Below, piece after piece: positions 1 to 11,898 of a DNA stretch of 64,000 bases. Source of the DNA: Heterobilharzia americana. Lineage: Eukaryota; Platyhelminthes; Trematoda; Strigeidida; Schistosomatidae. The notes beneath the pieces are model-generated. The model searched no databases, had not been told where the DNA came from, and saw only the letters and a program-made list of their open reading frames with translations. The stretch is taken from contig OX104127.1 of assembly GCA_944470555.2 (NCBI GenBank), positions 117,518,741-117,582,740 on the forward strand, given 5' to 3'. The position numbers and the translations under genes are program-made. Every line of letters begins with the position of its first letter. Within the stretch, counting starts at the first letter, position 1.

Positions 1-4
1 ACTA

Positions 5-420
5 ATGGAAACCACCAACTCTGTATACTCTCCCAAACCCTTACAGCACGTGAACGACAATGTCATACTCGATTGCATCTGCCAATTCAAATATACGTAT
101 GGTGAGACATACATGTGGAGTACTCATAGATCCATGCAAGTAAAAACCTCAGAGTATATTCAAAAGTGGCCCCAGAAGCAAATTGAATCACCTGAAGCCA
201 CAAACGTTGGTAGCAGATGTCTTCGATCGCAAAACATATCGTTGAGACAGACCACAGGATTGACGTTGTTACTTCCTTTAGACCTATTTACAAAACGTGT
301 TGGAGATGAATCCTTAAATATCTCGAGAACTTAGCTATTAGGAATTTCAAACCACCTTTGTGTGTACAATAAGAATTTGTGATCACATTAAACCTCCCTT
401 AGTGAATTCAATTTACACAC
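5..420 (+). pseudogene. Penelope-like element, C-terminal GIY-YIG endonuclease relic
   Basis: An open frame at 5-334 carries a decayed GIY-YIG-type segment. A Cys-x-Cys/Phe-Lys-Tyr stretch (residues about 24-31) is followed by a conserved Arg and a segment ending EYIQKW, the layout of the nuclease domain at the C-terminus of Penelope-like reverse transcriptases. Downstream of the stop, another frame (about 338-400) still reads like the tail of the same protein (FKPPLCVQ, then VITLNLP), so at least one frameshift separates them. The element runs off the left edge, so any RT domain is outside the window. This is a broken mobile-element copy, not a host gene. The assignment rests on motif resemblance only. 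Confidence 0.55.
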
Positions 421-2339
421 CAATTTCGATGTACTATTATTTTCGCTCTATTGATTTTCACTGTTATTTGGCCTTTCATTCAGCCTTCCTAGTTGACCTC
501 GTTTGCATATTCTCTACGCTTATCTTTTTGAATTTTCATAATAATACCTATTACATGTAGGTGAATAATCTAGTTGTTGAAAATGTTTTGCGTAAATGGG
601 TTATGCGCTTCAGACAATTTAAGCTTTCTTATTCTTCTATCGAAGTTTATAAGGGAAACTAATTGTTTTAAAAATGGTAAAGCTCCATGTTATTTGTTTT
701 GTTGAATGTGTTTATAATCATGTGGTTAATACTAACAAATATTATGATCAACGGTTTATGCCTTTGTTATTATTGTCACCTTGATTTCTCAAGAAGTATC
801 TACAGTATTAGGATCTAGCAGTTCTATCAAGACTGTAACCTCTGAAATACCTAAAACCAGAAGCATAGAAACGGATGTTGAGAATATGAAAAAAAATTTT
901 ATATGACCTATGAATGAGCTACGTTAACGGCAAATGGATTTTATATCTTTTCTGTTTCTGTTCTTTATCTATATTGACATACTCCTAAAGCTAGTGTTCC
1001 CTATTTGAAACCTTCAACAGACTTAGAGAGATAGTAGATTCTGACGATCAATCTGTTGGTGAGACTGATTTCAAAATATCAAAAGTTAAATTAAGAAATG
1101 AAAATTATGTAAAAAGAATTTGGAAAAAATTACTGGTGGTCCACAAGTTGGAGATGGTCATTGAAGGATTGATACTGGCGAAACTTGAATAAAAATCCTT
1201 CCCTTCTAAAATGAAACCAGCAGCTCTTCTAGCAATAATCAACATTTTGCACAGTGTAGCTCACACAATAACTGATTACTTCAGTCAATGGTCATTTCTG
1301 CTGCAACACCAAAGGTCGCGATCGGTTACTCAGACAGCTGATCAACTAGTTCCTGAAATTTTATAAAACGCTTCAATTTGCTTATCGTACCAAAGTAGAA
1401 ATGTAGCCACGAAATCAAAGAGAAAAAAGGGGAGCGTAAACAGGCGTAGCGATTTCGTGAAAACGTAGACATCAATCATTCCGTCGAAGGCTTCGAAAAA
1501 TAAGGTGTGCTGTCGATTCGAAACATTAAGAATAAAGCCTTTATGCTTCAAAGATAAGAGATGTGATCACTTGGGAACGAGAAAGCAATATACAATAGTT
1601 AACGCGAAAATATAGCACTAGCCAAACAATCGCAATTCTTCAAAAGGTACCAAGTGGTATGTTTTCCATTTTAGATCTTTTTCGTGTTACACGAAAATAA
1701 TCTAAAACAATACGAACTCTCTAAATTACTTGACTCATCGAAGAAATCACACCTGCATGGCTGCTCAACGACGGCCTGATATTCTATCACCAATGATTAG
1801 AGTGTTAACACGTCAAATATCCTTTTCCTAACAAGTTTTTAAAACGAAGAGACGACATGGCTTTAAAATGAATTATTCACTTATGTTCAATAAAAAACGT
1901 TTGAAAATTAATTTCGATTCAATCGAACAAACCAACTACATATTAGAACATGTGGTGTCAATAGCATCTTGAAAACTGTTTGACGATAATTATAGACAGC
2001 CAATATCAATTGTGGAGTAGCTGTAAATCGGACAGTAAAATGCGGTTAGTTCAATAATAATGCACCGGTTGAAAGATCTGTTCGTCCTAAACTACATCCT
2101 TGTAGGGGTTTTGAGCAATGGAAACCAAGCATGTGACAGTCGCCTAGTGATTCATAGAACTAATGCCAGTTCATCACGAAACAGAACCTAAAGTCAACCA
2201 ATATATCAAAGACTAATTACATTATTCGGTCCAGCAGCCAAGGCAACAGTTCTTTTAAACTGAACGAGAATATCAATTTCTTATGACGTGATAGCAAAGT
2301 GTTTTTGATACAAGATAAGATCAAAACAAATGAACTTAC
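421..2339. other. AT-rich non-coding stretch, 3' side of left EndoU gene
   Basis: No convincing coding sequence was found. A 69-residue minus-strand frame (1342-1551) has no recognisable motif. The remaining exons of the left EndoU copy would be expected here, because the gene runs on the minus strand, but I could not find the exon with the catalytic histidines or a C-terminal exon. Confidence 0.4.
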
Positions 2340-2564
2340 TTTCTTCTCTTATATCTTTTAAACCATAAATCCTTTAAAAATTCTCCAAAACTAGCTAGAT
2401 CTCCAGATATTTTTCTTTTTTTAAAAGGAACTCATAAGTCATTTTTATAATTTTCGTCTTTAATAACTCCTGGATAAATTCTTCTTCTTCTTCAAGTTTT
2501 TGTTTTGTAACAACTTCAGAGACACCGACTTGAGGATTGTAATTGTCTAATAGTGAAATGAACT
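2340..2564 (-). pseudogene. EndoU-family gene, left copy, exon c with 1-base frameshift
   Basis: This exon encodes the central XendoU region. It starts KFISLLDNYNP and continues through an acidic EEEEEF run to a DLWFKRYKR end. Its splice acceptor (ctgtag) and donor (gtaagt) sit where the right copy has them. The exon is 225 bases long against 226 in the right copy. The missing base falls in or next to a T-rich homopolymer on the plus strand (about 2408-2424), and the shifted frame meets a TAG at 2395-2397. Beyond the lesion the original frame is still conserved (SGDLASFGEF). EndoU enzymes cut RNA after uridines and are commonly secreted. Either this copy is a recent pseudogene or the assembly dropped a base in the run. 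Confidence 0.75.
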
Positions 2565-3616
2565 CTACAGGTACGAATAAGTAGAAAAAAACGGAACGTG
2601 TACACGTTTCGTGATACCAAAAAGTTAGTGGTTCATTTCAATGCAACTTTACCATTGTCAAAGGAAAAAAAACATAAAACGTAGATCCCAAGGAACAGAT
2701 CTCTTAAGGATAGTTACATTTTCCGAACTATACAAACGTACTCATATGTCCAGGATTCAAAGATATTCAAGATAGTAGTTTTATCAATACACAGAATGGA
2801 ATGTACATCATTCTAGTAATGGATAAAAGGTTTTATAATAGCTCTGGCAAAAAATCAATGAATAGTAAACTATTAAATGTGCAATTCTAAACATTATTTT
2901 AATGACCAAACACAAATGTGCATATTTCCCCCCTCCCCACTTGTATGAACTTTTTACTGAAATTAGGGTTATTAGTCAGGTTACATAAATTCTTCGTGAT
3001 AGCATGCTGAACAGGAGACAAATCTGATGAGATCGATTCCCCGATATGCTCCAACAATAAGAAAGTGCAGCAGTTAATGACGTTGTGAATCAAATCTTTT
3101 AACATTAATTTGAAATATCGTTTATCATAGCTTGATTCCCTTGACAAACCATTATTTACTAACACACAATACACCTCATACATAACATAGATTCTATGAA
3201 TAGAAGATGCAAATTCAACGTTTCAATTACAGAAAACATCTTATGAAGGTAAACAAATGTAACATCGTACTCGATCAATACTGATTCATGCATACACTCA
3301 TTAACATTCTTAACTTCGGTTAAAATGATGTAAACAGATTTTTATAAAAGGTCATATGAATTATGACTGGTTACTTTTTTTAAAGCGGTCCTGAATAATG
3401 AATGTTTATTTTTACACATTTTTTGTCTCATTATCTCATTCATTTTTTGATTACATAAAAATGTATATTTTTAATGAAGGTGAAAAAAACAAACACTGGT
3501 GTTAAGGTCAGTTGAATAAGAAAAAATGGACAGGATTTCGTTTAATTTAACTAATCTTATGACTATACACTGAAGACTGTTTTGTTTGAAAAATCATTAA
3601 GTTTAATCCACTTCAG

Positions 3617-3703
<87 letters not shown>

Positions 3704-4413
3704 AGAGACAAAGTGATTGTTTCATGTTGGTCCCCCTGTGTTAGTATTTTCATGATATCTCAACCATACCACCAATCGCTTAAAAAAACCAAAGCGTTAT
3801 CAATCAGACAAGTGAATTAAAACAGTTGTTTTACTTTCAACGGATACAAGTTATGATTCGAGTCTAAAAATTTCCCAGCGCTTGTCTTAGTACCAGTAAT
3901 CTCTTTAGTGTGTGTTAGTTTTATATTTTATGGGATTTGCGTTACTAGCGAGAATGATACATTTCAGTCCAGGTGTAAATAATGTTATTTGCTTTCGTCA
4001 ATTTTAATATAATGGCTTGAGAAGTGCATCTTTCCCGTTCGTCTGTGTACTCACCATCTATTTACCTCTATATTTCTCTTTTCAAGGGAATCACAACGTG
4101 TACCAAAGTTTACTGCTTGTGTCACTTAAATGTAGCTATCTAACTACACATAAGGAAAATGATGACCTACAGAAATAAACAGATATTTTAAAAATTACTA
4201 CATTTTGCTAGTCCTATTACTGCAAATAAAAAATAATATGTATCAATTAAAAGTTCTTGTTATATAATTACTCATTATTTCTACAAAAACACACACGAGT
4301 CATGAAGAATTACTTTTAGTTTACATTCTGTTCACACGTATTGGTGAAACTCTCACACACGTTTACCTTAGTGAAAGTATAATAATAAATTTCACGTTCT
4401 ATTTTAAACATAC
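2565..4413 (-). other. Intron b-c of left EndoU copy, with an unassigned ORF
   Basis: This intron lies between exons 4414-4512 and 2340-2564. It holds a long TA microsatellite and a 94-residue minus-strand frame (2899-3183) containing ITKNLCNLTNNPNF. I do not recognise that product; it could be a mobile-element relic or chance. Confidence 0.5.
3620..3700. repeat. (TA)n microsatellite
   Basis: About 81 bases of uninterrupted TA dinucleotide in an intron of the left EndoU copy. It is likely length-polymorphic. Confidence 0.98.
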
Positions 4414-4512
4414 TTGCATAGGTAGGTCTCTCCATGAATATTTCTTCATTGACTGAATCAAACAATGGTTTTGGAGCATGATCCTCAGTTTCTGTCTCTC
4501 TAGAAAGTTGTC
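4414..4512 (-). CDS. EndoU-family gene, left copy, exon b
   Basis: This 99-base exon has a good acceptor (ttgaacag) and donor (gtatgt). It encodes the stretch just before the LLDNY segment, including DHAPKPLFDSVNEEIF and a terminal RPTYA, matching the XendoU pattern of D-x-A-x-x-P-L-F followed by V-x-E. Exon length, phase and both boundaries agree with the right copy's exon at 59905-60003. Joined to exon c across the intron, the phase gives a Lys codon and then FISLLDNY. The gene reads on the minus strand between exon a (6201-6307) and exon c (2340-2564). Confidence 0.8.
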
Positions 4513-4639
4513 CTGTTCAAAATCACAAAACGGACGGAAATAATTTTTAAGTTGTTATTTGATAAATGGTATTTATTACTCACATAGATCGAAAAGACCT
4601 TCTGTAAACACGCTTTATTAAAGACTGGAACATGATATA

Positions 4640-4870
4640 GAGCTGTTGGGGACCAAAAAGTATTGAATAACTGTTCTACCCTCGTTCGGAACTTCTCAGT
4701 AGTGCGTATCCATGATCGTATTCAGGATCGAGTCCCACTAAGAGCTTGCAAATATTCGGCTGTTGTATTCAGTCCCAGTGGTGGTTCACGTTTTCCAACT
4801 TTTCTCAGGTTACCTTATGTAATGCGGCTTCCTTCATACAGGACTAGTCTACCGATAAATTTTGGGAGTC
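4640..4870 (-). mobile_element. SINE-like element with decayed hammerhead (left EndoU intron)
   Basis: Read on the minus strand, this block has a tRNA-like box B (gactcgatcc) and a conserved ATCATGGATACGCAC stretch. It then has a degenerate hammerhead core at 4671-4699 (CTGAGAA, a stem/loop, then GAAC). The same order, box B then TCATGGATGCGCA then CTGA...GAAA, appears in the element at 63590-63830. This resembles the Sm-alpha class of schistosome SINEs. The core has CTGAGAA in place of CTGANGA and a poor stem II, so it should be inactive. A 71-residue plus-strand frame over this block is not a gene. Confidence 0.55.
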
Positions 4871-6200
4871 AAATTTAAATTTTTAATCGAATGAAGAGAC
4901 TTGATGAATTCATTTGGTTACAGCTACTTTGTAACACGAGTGTATATAACAAAATAAGTGTTATCTGAAACAAAATATTAGAAAAGATAAAACACAAAAA
5001 TCTAGTCAGATGTTTATCACGCAGGAAGATAAGCGTTTTACAATAGGTGCCAAAAATATGATACTTATTCAAACTGGTCAGTTAACTGTATAAAAGGCGA
5101 TCTGTGCCAGAATGATGATTAGAAGATGTAAAATGATGTAGATCATAACAACGATAAAACATCAAATAAAAAAGAAAAAAATACGCGCAGTAACTGCAGG
5201 TCTAGAAATCTAAAACATGCGTAATCTATGAGAAAAACCATGTCGCTAGGAAAGAAAACGATCGGAAACTGTTTCGTAGTGATAGATTCAGTATAGTATA
5301 CTAAAACAGATAGTATTTTTTTCTGTTAACCATTGTTTTGAGTTGATAAACACAAACCAATAACAAAATCTAATCTTTTCAGGAACTGAATTCTTGTAGT
5401 AATACGTAACAACCACATTGACTTCATTACTACTTACAAATAATTTTCCGGGTGATAATTCCCAAACTTTGTTCGTTACAACTTGATGCAATCTACTGAC
5501 TTGCCAAGAAAGTTTAGTTGTCAAGTGTTATGAAAACATCGTGAGCCGTGTTGATCTGTTTAAAAAAACTATGTAGTTTATAGGAGAAAGACGTTCAGTT
5601 CCAATAATTCAGTAGCTCCATATGAAATGGATGAGTGAGATATAACTCAACAACTGCATCCCAATGAGTAACACCTATTGTATGACGGTTAACGATACTA
5701 TCTGGCTGCTTGAACCTCCATTGGTAGAGAAGGGGGTTTGAAATGGTTACCCGCAAGCAAATAGTTTACTATCTTAGACCAATGAGCTGCCGTTAGTATT
5801 CAAGTTCAGAAATGAAAGGTGCAGGACAAAACACCATAGTTAATATAAAACTTCGTAGAAAAAAGTCAATCCAACTAAAAGTTTTAAGTAATAAACGGCT
5901 TTTACTTTTCGAACGTTCAAACTTGCCATTCACGACGAGTCTATTACAATCAATGATAGGCGCAATATCCTTAAAAAGAGCGTTAACACTTTCAAAATTA
6001 ATTTGAAAAGAGCAAGAACTATTGGAATACAGTGTGAAGGTGAACTAGAATTGTTTTGTTATCAACGACTTTTCATGACGACTGCAAAAAGAGTCAAACA
6101 GCCACAAGTCAAGTACAACATTTGGAAAGTGCTTATTGAGAAGGAAAATGAAACTTATCATAAAGTTTGAGAAAAATACTGACCATTTAACTCAGCATAC
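4871..6200 (-). other. Rest of intron a-b of left EndoU copy
   Basis: AT-rich. No coding segment or LINE/LTR motif was recognised. A tRNA-like relic is listed separately at about 5688-5790. Confidence 0.5.
5688..5790 (-). repeat. tRNA-like relic (possible SINE head)
   Basis: On the minus strand a box-A-like GCTCATTGGTCTAAG is followed about 40 bases later by a box-B-like TTTCAAACCCC. Similar spacing occurs at 54250-54320 and 56040-56125. No clean cloverleaf can be drawn, so this is a relic at best. Confidence 0.3.
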
Positions 6201-6307
6201 CTTGTAAGTTCAGTTTGTAGTCTTTGTCACTAACAGCCACATTCTCATCTGCATGATATAGTTTGGTGAAGAATTTACTTAATACGTGATCCTCTTCACC
6301 ATGGCAA
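6201..6307 (-). CDS. EndoU-family gene, left copy, exon a (N-terminal part of domain)
   Basis: This 107-base exon has acceptor ag at 6308-6309 and donor gtatgc. It encodes VLSKFFTKLYHADEN followed by DKDYKLNLQG, which is the start of the XendoU domain (LS-x-x-x-x-x-LW/Y-x-x-DEN, then KDY-x-x-LQG). The right copy has the equivalent exon at 61214-61311. A signal-peptide exon would lie at higher coordinates but was not identified. Phase is continuous with exon b (split Gly codon). Confidence 0.78.
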
Positions 6308-9300
6308 CTAGCATTAATAAAACGATAAAATGATATAAATATATGGTTAGTCAACTGGTTAACATGTAATTCCAACATTCTTGGTTAATATACTTACCAT
6401 CATTAGTATAAATTCTTAAGTGAAAGTCATAAAGCCATAGGGGTGATAGATAATATTGTGGGAAATTTTCATTGCATACAAAGAGAGCACAGTCTGGTGC
6501 ATAGTTTGAAAGTACTCATGTGAAGGTGATTCGATAGAAAAATTGGCACACAGTTATTTTCGGGCTTCGAGGATAGCTACTGAAAATCCCGGGCTAGTTG
6601 TGGCATGTTATTCATAACCTCACAGGTTTCTACTACATCACTGACCAGCCGGAAAACTAATGTTTTTCATACTTCTGACACTGACAATCAACAATGTCAT
6701 CCAATCATGTTAATTTTAGGTCTTGAACCAACTTAAGCCGATGTGAAATGATATACCTCAAGTTATCATCAGTGAAGCGCATCAACAGAGCTAAATTAGA
6801 TTATTTTCGCAGCAATCAACACAGACTGACAACTTTAATTGAATTTTTCTGTCTAGTACCCTTAACCCTAATTTCAATACTCAGGACCTCATGATTTTGT
6901 CAAGTGAAAGTAGTATTTCAAATACATTAGTGACCGAAAACAAGTCCGTTCTTAAGAGTTACAAATTAACAGCATAGAATGTCGAAGGCCTCTGTGTGAT
7001 AAACTTATCTCTTCTACCTAGTAGGCGATTGAATATCTAGCATCAGCTATGTGAAGTATAAGTTTCATTTGCATACACCTGGTTTTCTTCTTAGGAATGA
7101 TATTATTTTTGTTCCCCTGTTTCCCATTGATCATTTCTCTTTACCGCATTAATGTAACGTATGGTAAATTTATTTTGTACGATCATGCTTCGTTTGCACA
7201 AACCTGATTATCTGATATAAGTTGGTAAAGTCATACGAACCACTTTAGTTCAACACTTAAGCACGATTCTACATTTGATTTACACTCGAGTGACAGATGC
7301 TACCTTTACCCGATGACCAGACTTGTATACTACGATGACCGGACGAGAGAAGCTGGTTGAAACGGTCATCTCTTGAGGTCCCATGATATCATAAAGGTTT
7401 GCTGAATAGTGCTAAAACTAATAGCAGTTACTATTATAGTGAATTATTTTGTCAGAATCCCGAAGTGGTTTAGGGGAATCATTCAAGCTGTAAAGAAACA
7501 AACTTCCAAATACGTTGTGTAATGCATCTGATTTTCTGATGCAATTAAGAATGTCAGGCTGTTTGGCAAGATGATTTTTTTACAAATTACATTTGATTAC
7601 AAATACGCCGTTGAAGAAAACATTTTGTCATAGACGTAGCTTAAAATCTGGATACTACTTGATACTACTACTTAAAAAACTCGATGTAATTCAAACGTTT
7701 TCTATTTAATGAAAATTTCCTGGAGAATTTGATTAAATTCGTAGACTTCTAATGAGTGGTAGTTGAATTTTGGTCCCATAACACCAATTTACTTTTAATA
7801 ACCACCCGAATTTATGTCTCTAAAGTACGCATTAAAGTTATGCTTGTTTATTTGGAAAAAACCGATTCACTTGCAAAAGTGCCGTGTACGGAAATGCAGA
7901 CCTTAAGGTTGCCGTCCGTATGACAACTGAAATTAGTGATTATAGACTCTGGTGGCATAGTTGAAAACCGATCTCAATAACATACATGCATCCAAATACT
8001 GTCTTCATTCTTTTCACAACAGAACATTTTGTCATTCTTTTACCGATTCTCCCTCTTTCCGTACGCCTTTCTACGACTTTTGACTACAATTTTTCCTAGT
8101 TTTTTATGCTTCATCCTTCTGCATTGCATTTGATGTGCTGATATGAATTGCAACAACTTAGACTGTTAGGTAGTACTGACATATACCAGGTGCATATTGA
8201 CTTATCTTTCTCCTACGTAACTAAACACATTTCCGTAGTTTCACGTTTACTTGCCACAAACGCCCGAAAACTACTCAGATTGGTTAGCGAAGGTAGAACT
8301 TGACGCTATCTTTAGATGAACTCATGAACAGATTTTTCAGTGACGCACAGATGCTTTTGCCCCCTTACCTAATTACCCACGAAGTCCCATGAAATCACCT
8401 AAAAGGAGTGAGGAAGAACCAGTTTTACACATTTAAAGCATTGCTAACCCATAGATTCAAATCTTGATTCTACAATGAGAAACGATGTGTATATTCAAGA
8501 AATTTGTATGGGACATTTCATACTACGTACGGACAAAGGTGAAGCTCTAAGGAAGCAATCATTAGAAAGACATCTGTTCTTCTACTGAAGCTACTCTGTC
8601 CCTTCCTTGATGAGCAGACAAGGATATTTTGATGTGAGTGAAAGTAATCCCTTAATCCTCAGACGGCGGAAAATTGTTTATCACTTTTCAGTCCCCATTA
8701 GGCACCAAACTAAAATAGATATTGCAATTTTAAGCTAGTTAATCAGAAGAGTTATATCAACATGAAACTGTGAACTATCACATTCCGAACAATTTAAAAT
8801 CTCATTATAGTCCACTATTTTGAATTTTCTCTACTATTGTTACTGTTTAGCCTTATTTACAGTCAGAAAGATTTCAATACCAGATTTGACTAGATAGTGA
8901 TTAATCAGGGAGAACAACTAAATAGTCACTCAATCACCCACTCATTTTTTAATTCGTTAACTTTGGAAGTTTATCCGTGATACGTCTTAATAAGCAAATC
9001 TCACTTGAAACCTACCCTACGAGGTCGGATAACCTGCAGAAGAATTATACAGCCGATTATCCGTACCGAAGATCAATAACTTCGCATCTTTTCACTATCA
9101 CACGATATAGCCCAAAATAATTTCAAAACTGGTAAATTTTTGTTTCATTTGATTCAACTGGGTAGGAATCTGACCGTATTAAACTTCGAGAACATGCTAA
9201 ATATGATGCTGCAATACGTGTCACCATTTACGCCACAGAAATTAAACAATCCTCGATTAAACGAATAGGTTAGGTAAAAATGATTAGCTATCAGAAAAAT

Positions 9301-9858
9301 ACTTACAGTCTTGAAAGACAGTCCCTGATGCTTTCAAATAAACTCATAGTCTTGAACTTTATTACTGATTGTTTCTGAAAGCAATTACATGCGAAAGTAA
9401 GTGTGCTTAACTCAACTAAGTTACAGGCTAACAATAATAATTACAACCTTAAGGGAATATCATTAATACATTCTAAACAGACAAACACGAATCAACATAC
9501 ATGCAACGGAATATGGTAAAACATTACTGTTTCGCAAGGCCAAACAAGTGGACGAGGAATGACAATCAGAACGAATAACATTATTGGGAATCTTAAACAA
9601 AAACGACCTGATTATCATGCCCAGAGTCTTACAATATGCTTTTGAAAATCATGTATCCCAACCATTAATTTCCATAAAATTTTAATGTCTCAAACTGCGT
9701 GACAGTGGATTTCACACGTATCGCATAAACTTCAGCGCGGTAAACTTCCACAAGTTCATCAGCATGGAAAGAAAGTAAACATGCTTACAAGTCCAAAGAT
9801 AAAACAATCCAAAAAACGTAAGCTGAAAACGTGAAAAAATTGGTTTTGCAACACTTAC
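6308..9858. other. Unassigned AT-rich region upstream of left EndoU exons
   Basis: About 3.5 kb with frequent stops in all frames and no recognisable protein motif, RNA gene or repeat. It should contain the 5' exon(s) and promoter of the left EndoU copy, but I cannot place them. Confidence 0.4.
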
Positions 9859-10000
9859 GTGAATTTCGACCTACACCAAAAGCCCAGTGTCCCGAGGATT
9901 CTCTCCTGATTTTAGTAGATGGAACATCGTTTCTTCTCTTAACACCTTTTATTTTCTCGGCTACCCACGTTTCCCGTGACACCCTGAGTATTATTATCAC
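9859..10000 (-). CDS. Exon-like frame leaving the left arm of the inverted duplication
   Basis: A minus-strand frame begins with Met-Ile-Ile-Ile at 10000 inside the inverted-repeat arm and reads VSRETWVAEKIKGVKRRNDV. It leaves the arm at 9924 and continues in unique sequence (TKIRRESSGHWAFGVGRN) to a consensus splice donor GTAAGT at 9853-9858. The mirror copy (19865-20115) starts identically but exits into different unique sequence, also ending at a GTAAGT. I do not recognise the product. Two independent open exits with donors suggest a first exon, but chance is possible. Confidence 0.3.
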
Positions 10001-10693
10001 AGCGTGTATCCACTAACCATATTCATCATGAAGCGCACGTCTTAAAGTAGCTGGAATTTTACAAAACAGCAGTAATCTTGATATGCATACCTCTTAGTAA
10101 CGACTTACTTCATTATCTATCAGCAACACATTGCCGGCCGTCATTCTTGACGGTAAACACTAAAGTCAACCATATCCTTTATATTTACTCGGATTTGGGT
10201 CACTGAATATAATAGAGTCAAATACTTATAAAAGAACGTAATAGAAAAATGTGAAAATTCCTAACAACATTTCATTCCAGACAATTTCACCCAGTTATAA
10301 CTTCGTCACTGCTTTCTTCAGTTGAATCGGACAGCACAACCTCGATCGGTCGCGCTTCTTCGGCTTCCCTGCCCTAAAAGAAAGTTCTGCTTGGAGATAT
10401 TGTGAAGATTACCTCGTTATGCAATCGTCCTCTCACTCTCCAACTATCCGAGTGTGTAGGACTGTGGAATCATCCTTTCATGTATTTCTGATGCTCGTTG
10501 TCAAAGTCCGATAAAGCTTCACTGCGTTTTCTGGAGATTTATGGTTGCTCCTAAGACATAATTTTATAACACTGGTTAGGAATTACTTCAACACGTGTAT
10601 GCTTTGTTACTTTCTTAGTTTTGTTACCAGCTGTAAACAGTTGGTGAATGAATTTGTCTTGTAATATGTGACACAAGATGGCACTCAAGGTGG
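9924..10693 (+). repeat. Outer inverted-repeat arm, left (770 bp)
   Basis: This arm is the reverse complement of 19172-19941, with equal lengths (paired coordinates always sum to 29865) and one mismatch seen (10202 versus 19663). Identity stops abruptly at both ends. It lies outside the 525-bp inner arm pair in the same order on both sides, which suggests one larger inverted duplication. Confidence 0.93.
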
Positions 10694-10835
10694 TTTTTAT
10701 TTCACATGGGTTGAAGTTTCTTGTTTCCCTACACTGAAGGGGTTGGTCTATGAAATTTGCTTGATTTACAAAGTTTGTGCTGAATTCTTCGGTACCTAAT
10801 TTCATTTCCACTGTCTTCACTCTTCCTACGAACAC
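10551..10835 (-). other. 94-residue ORF straddling the inner edge of the left outer arm
   Basis: The C-terminal half, containing ILCHILQDKFIHQLFTAGNK, lies in the repeated arm; the N-terminal half lies in unique sequence. In the mirror copy the C-terminal half persists but the upstream part is replaced by LINE sequence. The C-terminal half faintly resembles the small C-terminal domain (DUF4806-like) seen in some animal transposase-derived proteins. Function unknown. Confidence 0.25.
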
Positions 10836-11059
10836 TACGGGTAGACCAGTATCAGCCGCGATCTTGTCAACAGCAACCGTCGTTGGCGGTTATTTATGCT
10901 GATTCAAATTGAGTAAGGTCTGAATTTGTAGTGAAATGCTTTTTAGGTAGCCTATAAGCACTTTTGGACAGGTTGATGAGCCAACTGATAATAACTGCTC
11001 TAACAGCTTTTTAAAGCGCAGCTGTATCGAAAGGTTTAAAGTCAAGGTTTCAGTCGAAC

Positions 11060-11898
11060 ATGTTTAAGCAGTAACAGCAAGATTTATGAATCTGGGTGTC
11101 ACTTCAATATTTGCCTTCGAAGTCGACATCACTCCAGAATCTTCTCACCTATCGGGTACTCGACTGCATTACATGCTGTACACCAATGCCAGCAGATCCA
11201 AGAACAATATTGAATCTAGCACCTGAAAACTGCAAATAAACCGTATACGATCTACATTACATCTCTATATTGGTTTGATAAGCAGTGGAGCGATCTACTA
11301 AGCCACTACCATGGAACAAGACTTTTTGAACAGCAAACAAGTATTGATGGACTGTCTCTATGAGGCTATCCCACTCAAAAACTGTGGCAAATCCGAAGTT
11401 GGATTGTACACCCCGTGATAACTGATATCTACTTAAATAGTGTATGTAGGAGCTTTAGTAAACCAGACAATAGCACACGATACATTGACGAGGTGAGAAA
11501 TGGTTTATCAAATGTTTTGAAGAATGGTGTTTCGATAGCTGCTTTCAACCACATGATTCCTGTGAAGCTAGTAACTGTAACATGCGATACCCTGGCTCAT
11601 TCGTCAGTGAAAATGATATCCAACCATACTTATCAGAAGTGTGACAAGTGTAAACCTGAATACCACGTAGGAGGGTTTCGTATAGTTTTCCTGGTTGCAG
11701 ACCACAAATACCAAACCAACTTGTCAATTTGTATGTAAGAGGATGCAGCTCACCATAAAGCACCGTTTTAAAAGCCGGGCATTTTCCCCACTGAACTATA
11801 TACACTTGATATGCCTTGGTGTCGTAAAGAAGCTGACTAGTTTGTGGAAGCAATTAACAGTAGATATCGTAAGGTGAAGATAAGAGGAAGAAAATGAA
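11060..11898 (+). pseudogene. CACTA/tnp2-like transposase relic, left copy
   Basis: Three frames together read like the transposase found in many animal CACTA-like (tnp2-related) transposons. A PADPRTILNLAP motif lies near 11190-11235. A degenerate IDGL...KNCGK segment lies near 11345-11400. A region with KPDN, VTCDTLAHS and CDKC follows at 11415-11738, and finally LNYIHLICLGVVKKL at about 11790-11840. Stops and frameshifts separate the pieces, so it is dead. The part from 11374 onward is duplicated in inverted orientation at 12655-13179. The family is inferred from motif order, not from a database match. Confidence 0.6.
11374..11898 (+). repeat. Inner inverted-repeat arm, left (525 bp)
   Basis: This is the reverse complement of 12655-13179 (coordinates sum to 24553). 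Equal lengths and identical translated frames indicate a recent duplication or ongoing gene conversion. The arm carries the C-terminal half of the transposase relic. Confidence 0.95.

Noticed and set aside
1342..1551. 69-residue minus-strand ORF, checked as an EndoU or transposase fragment
   Set aside because: No matching signature in any frame.
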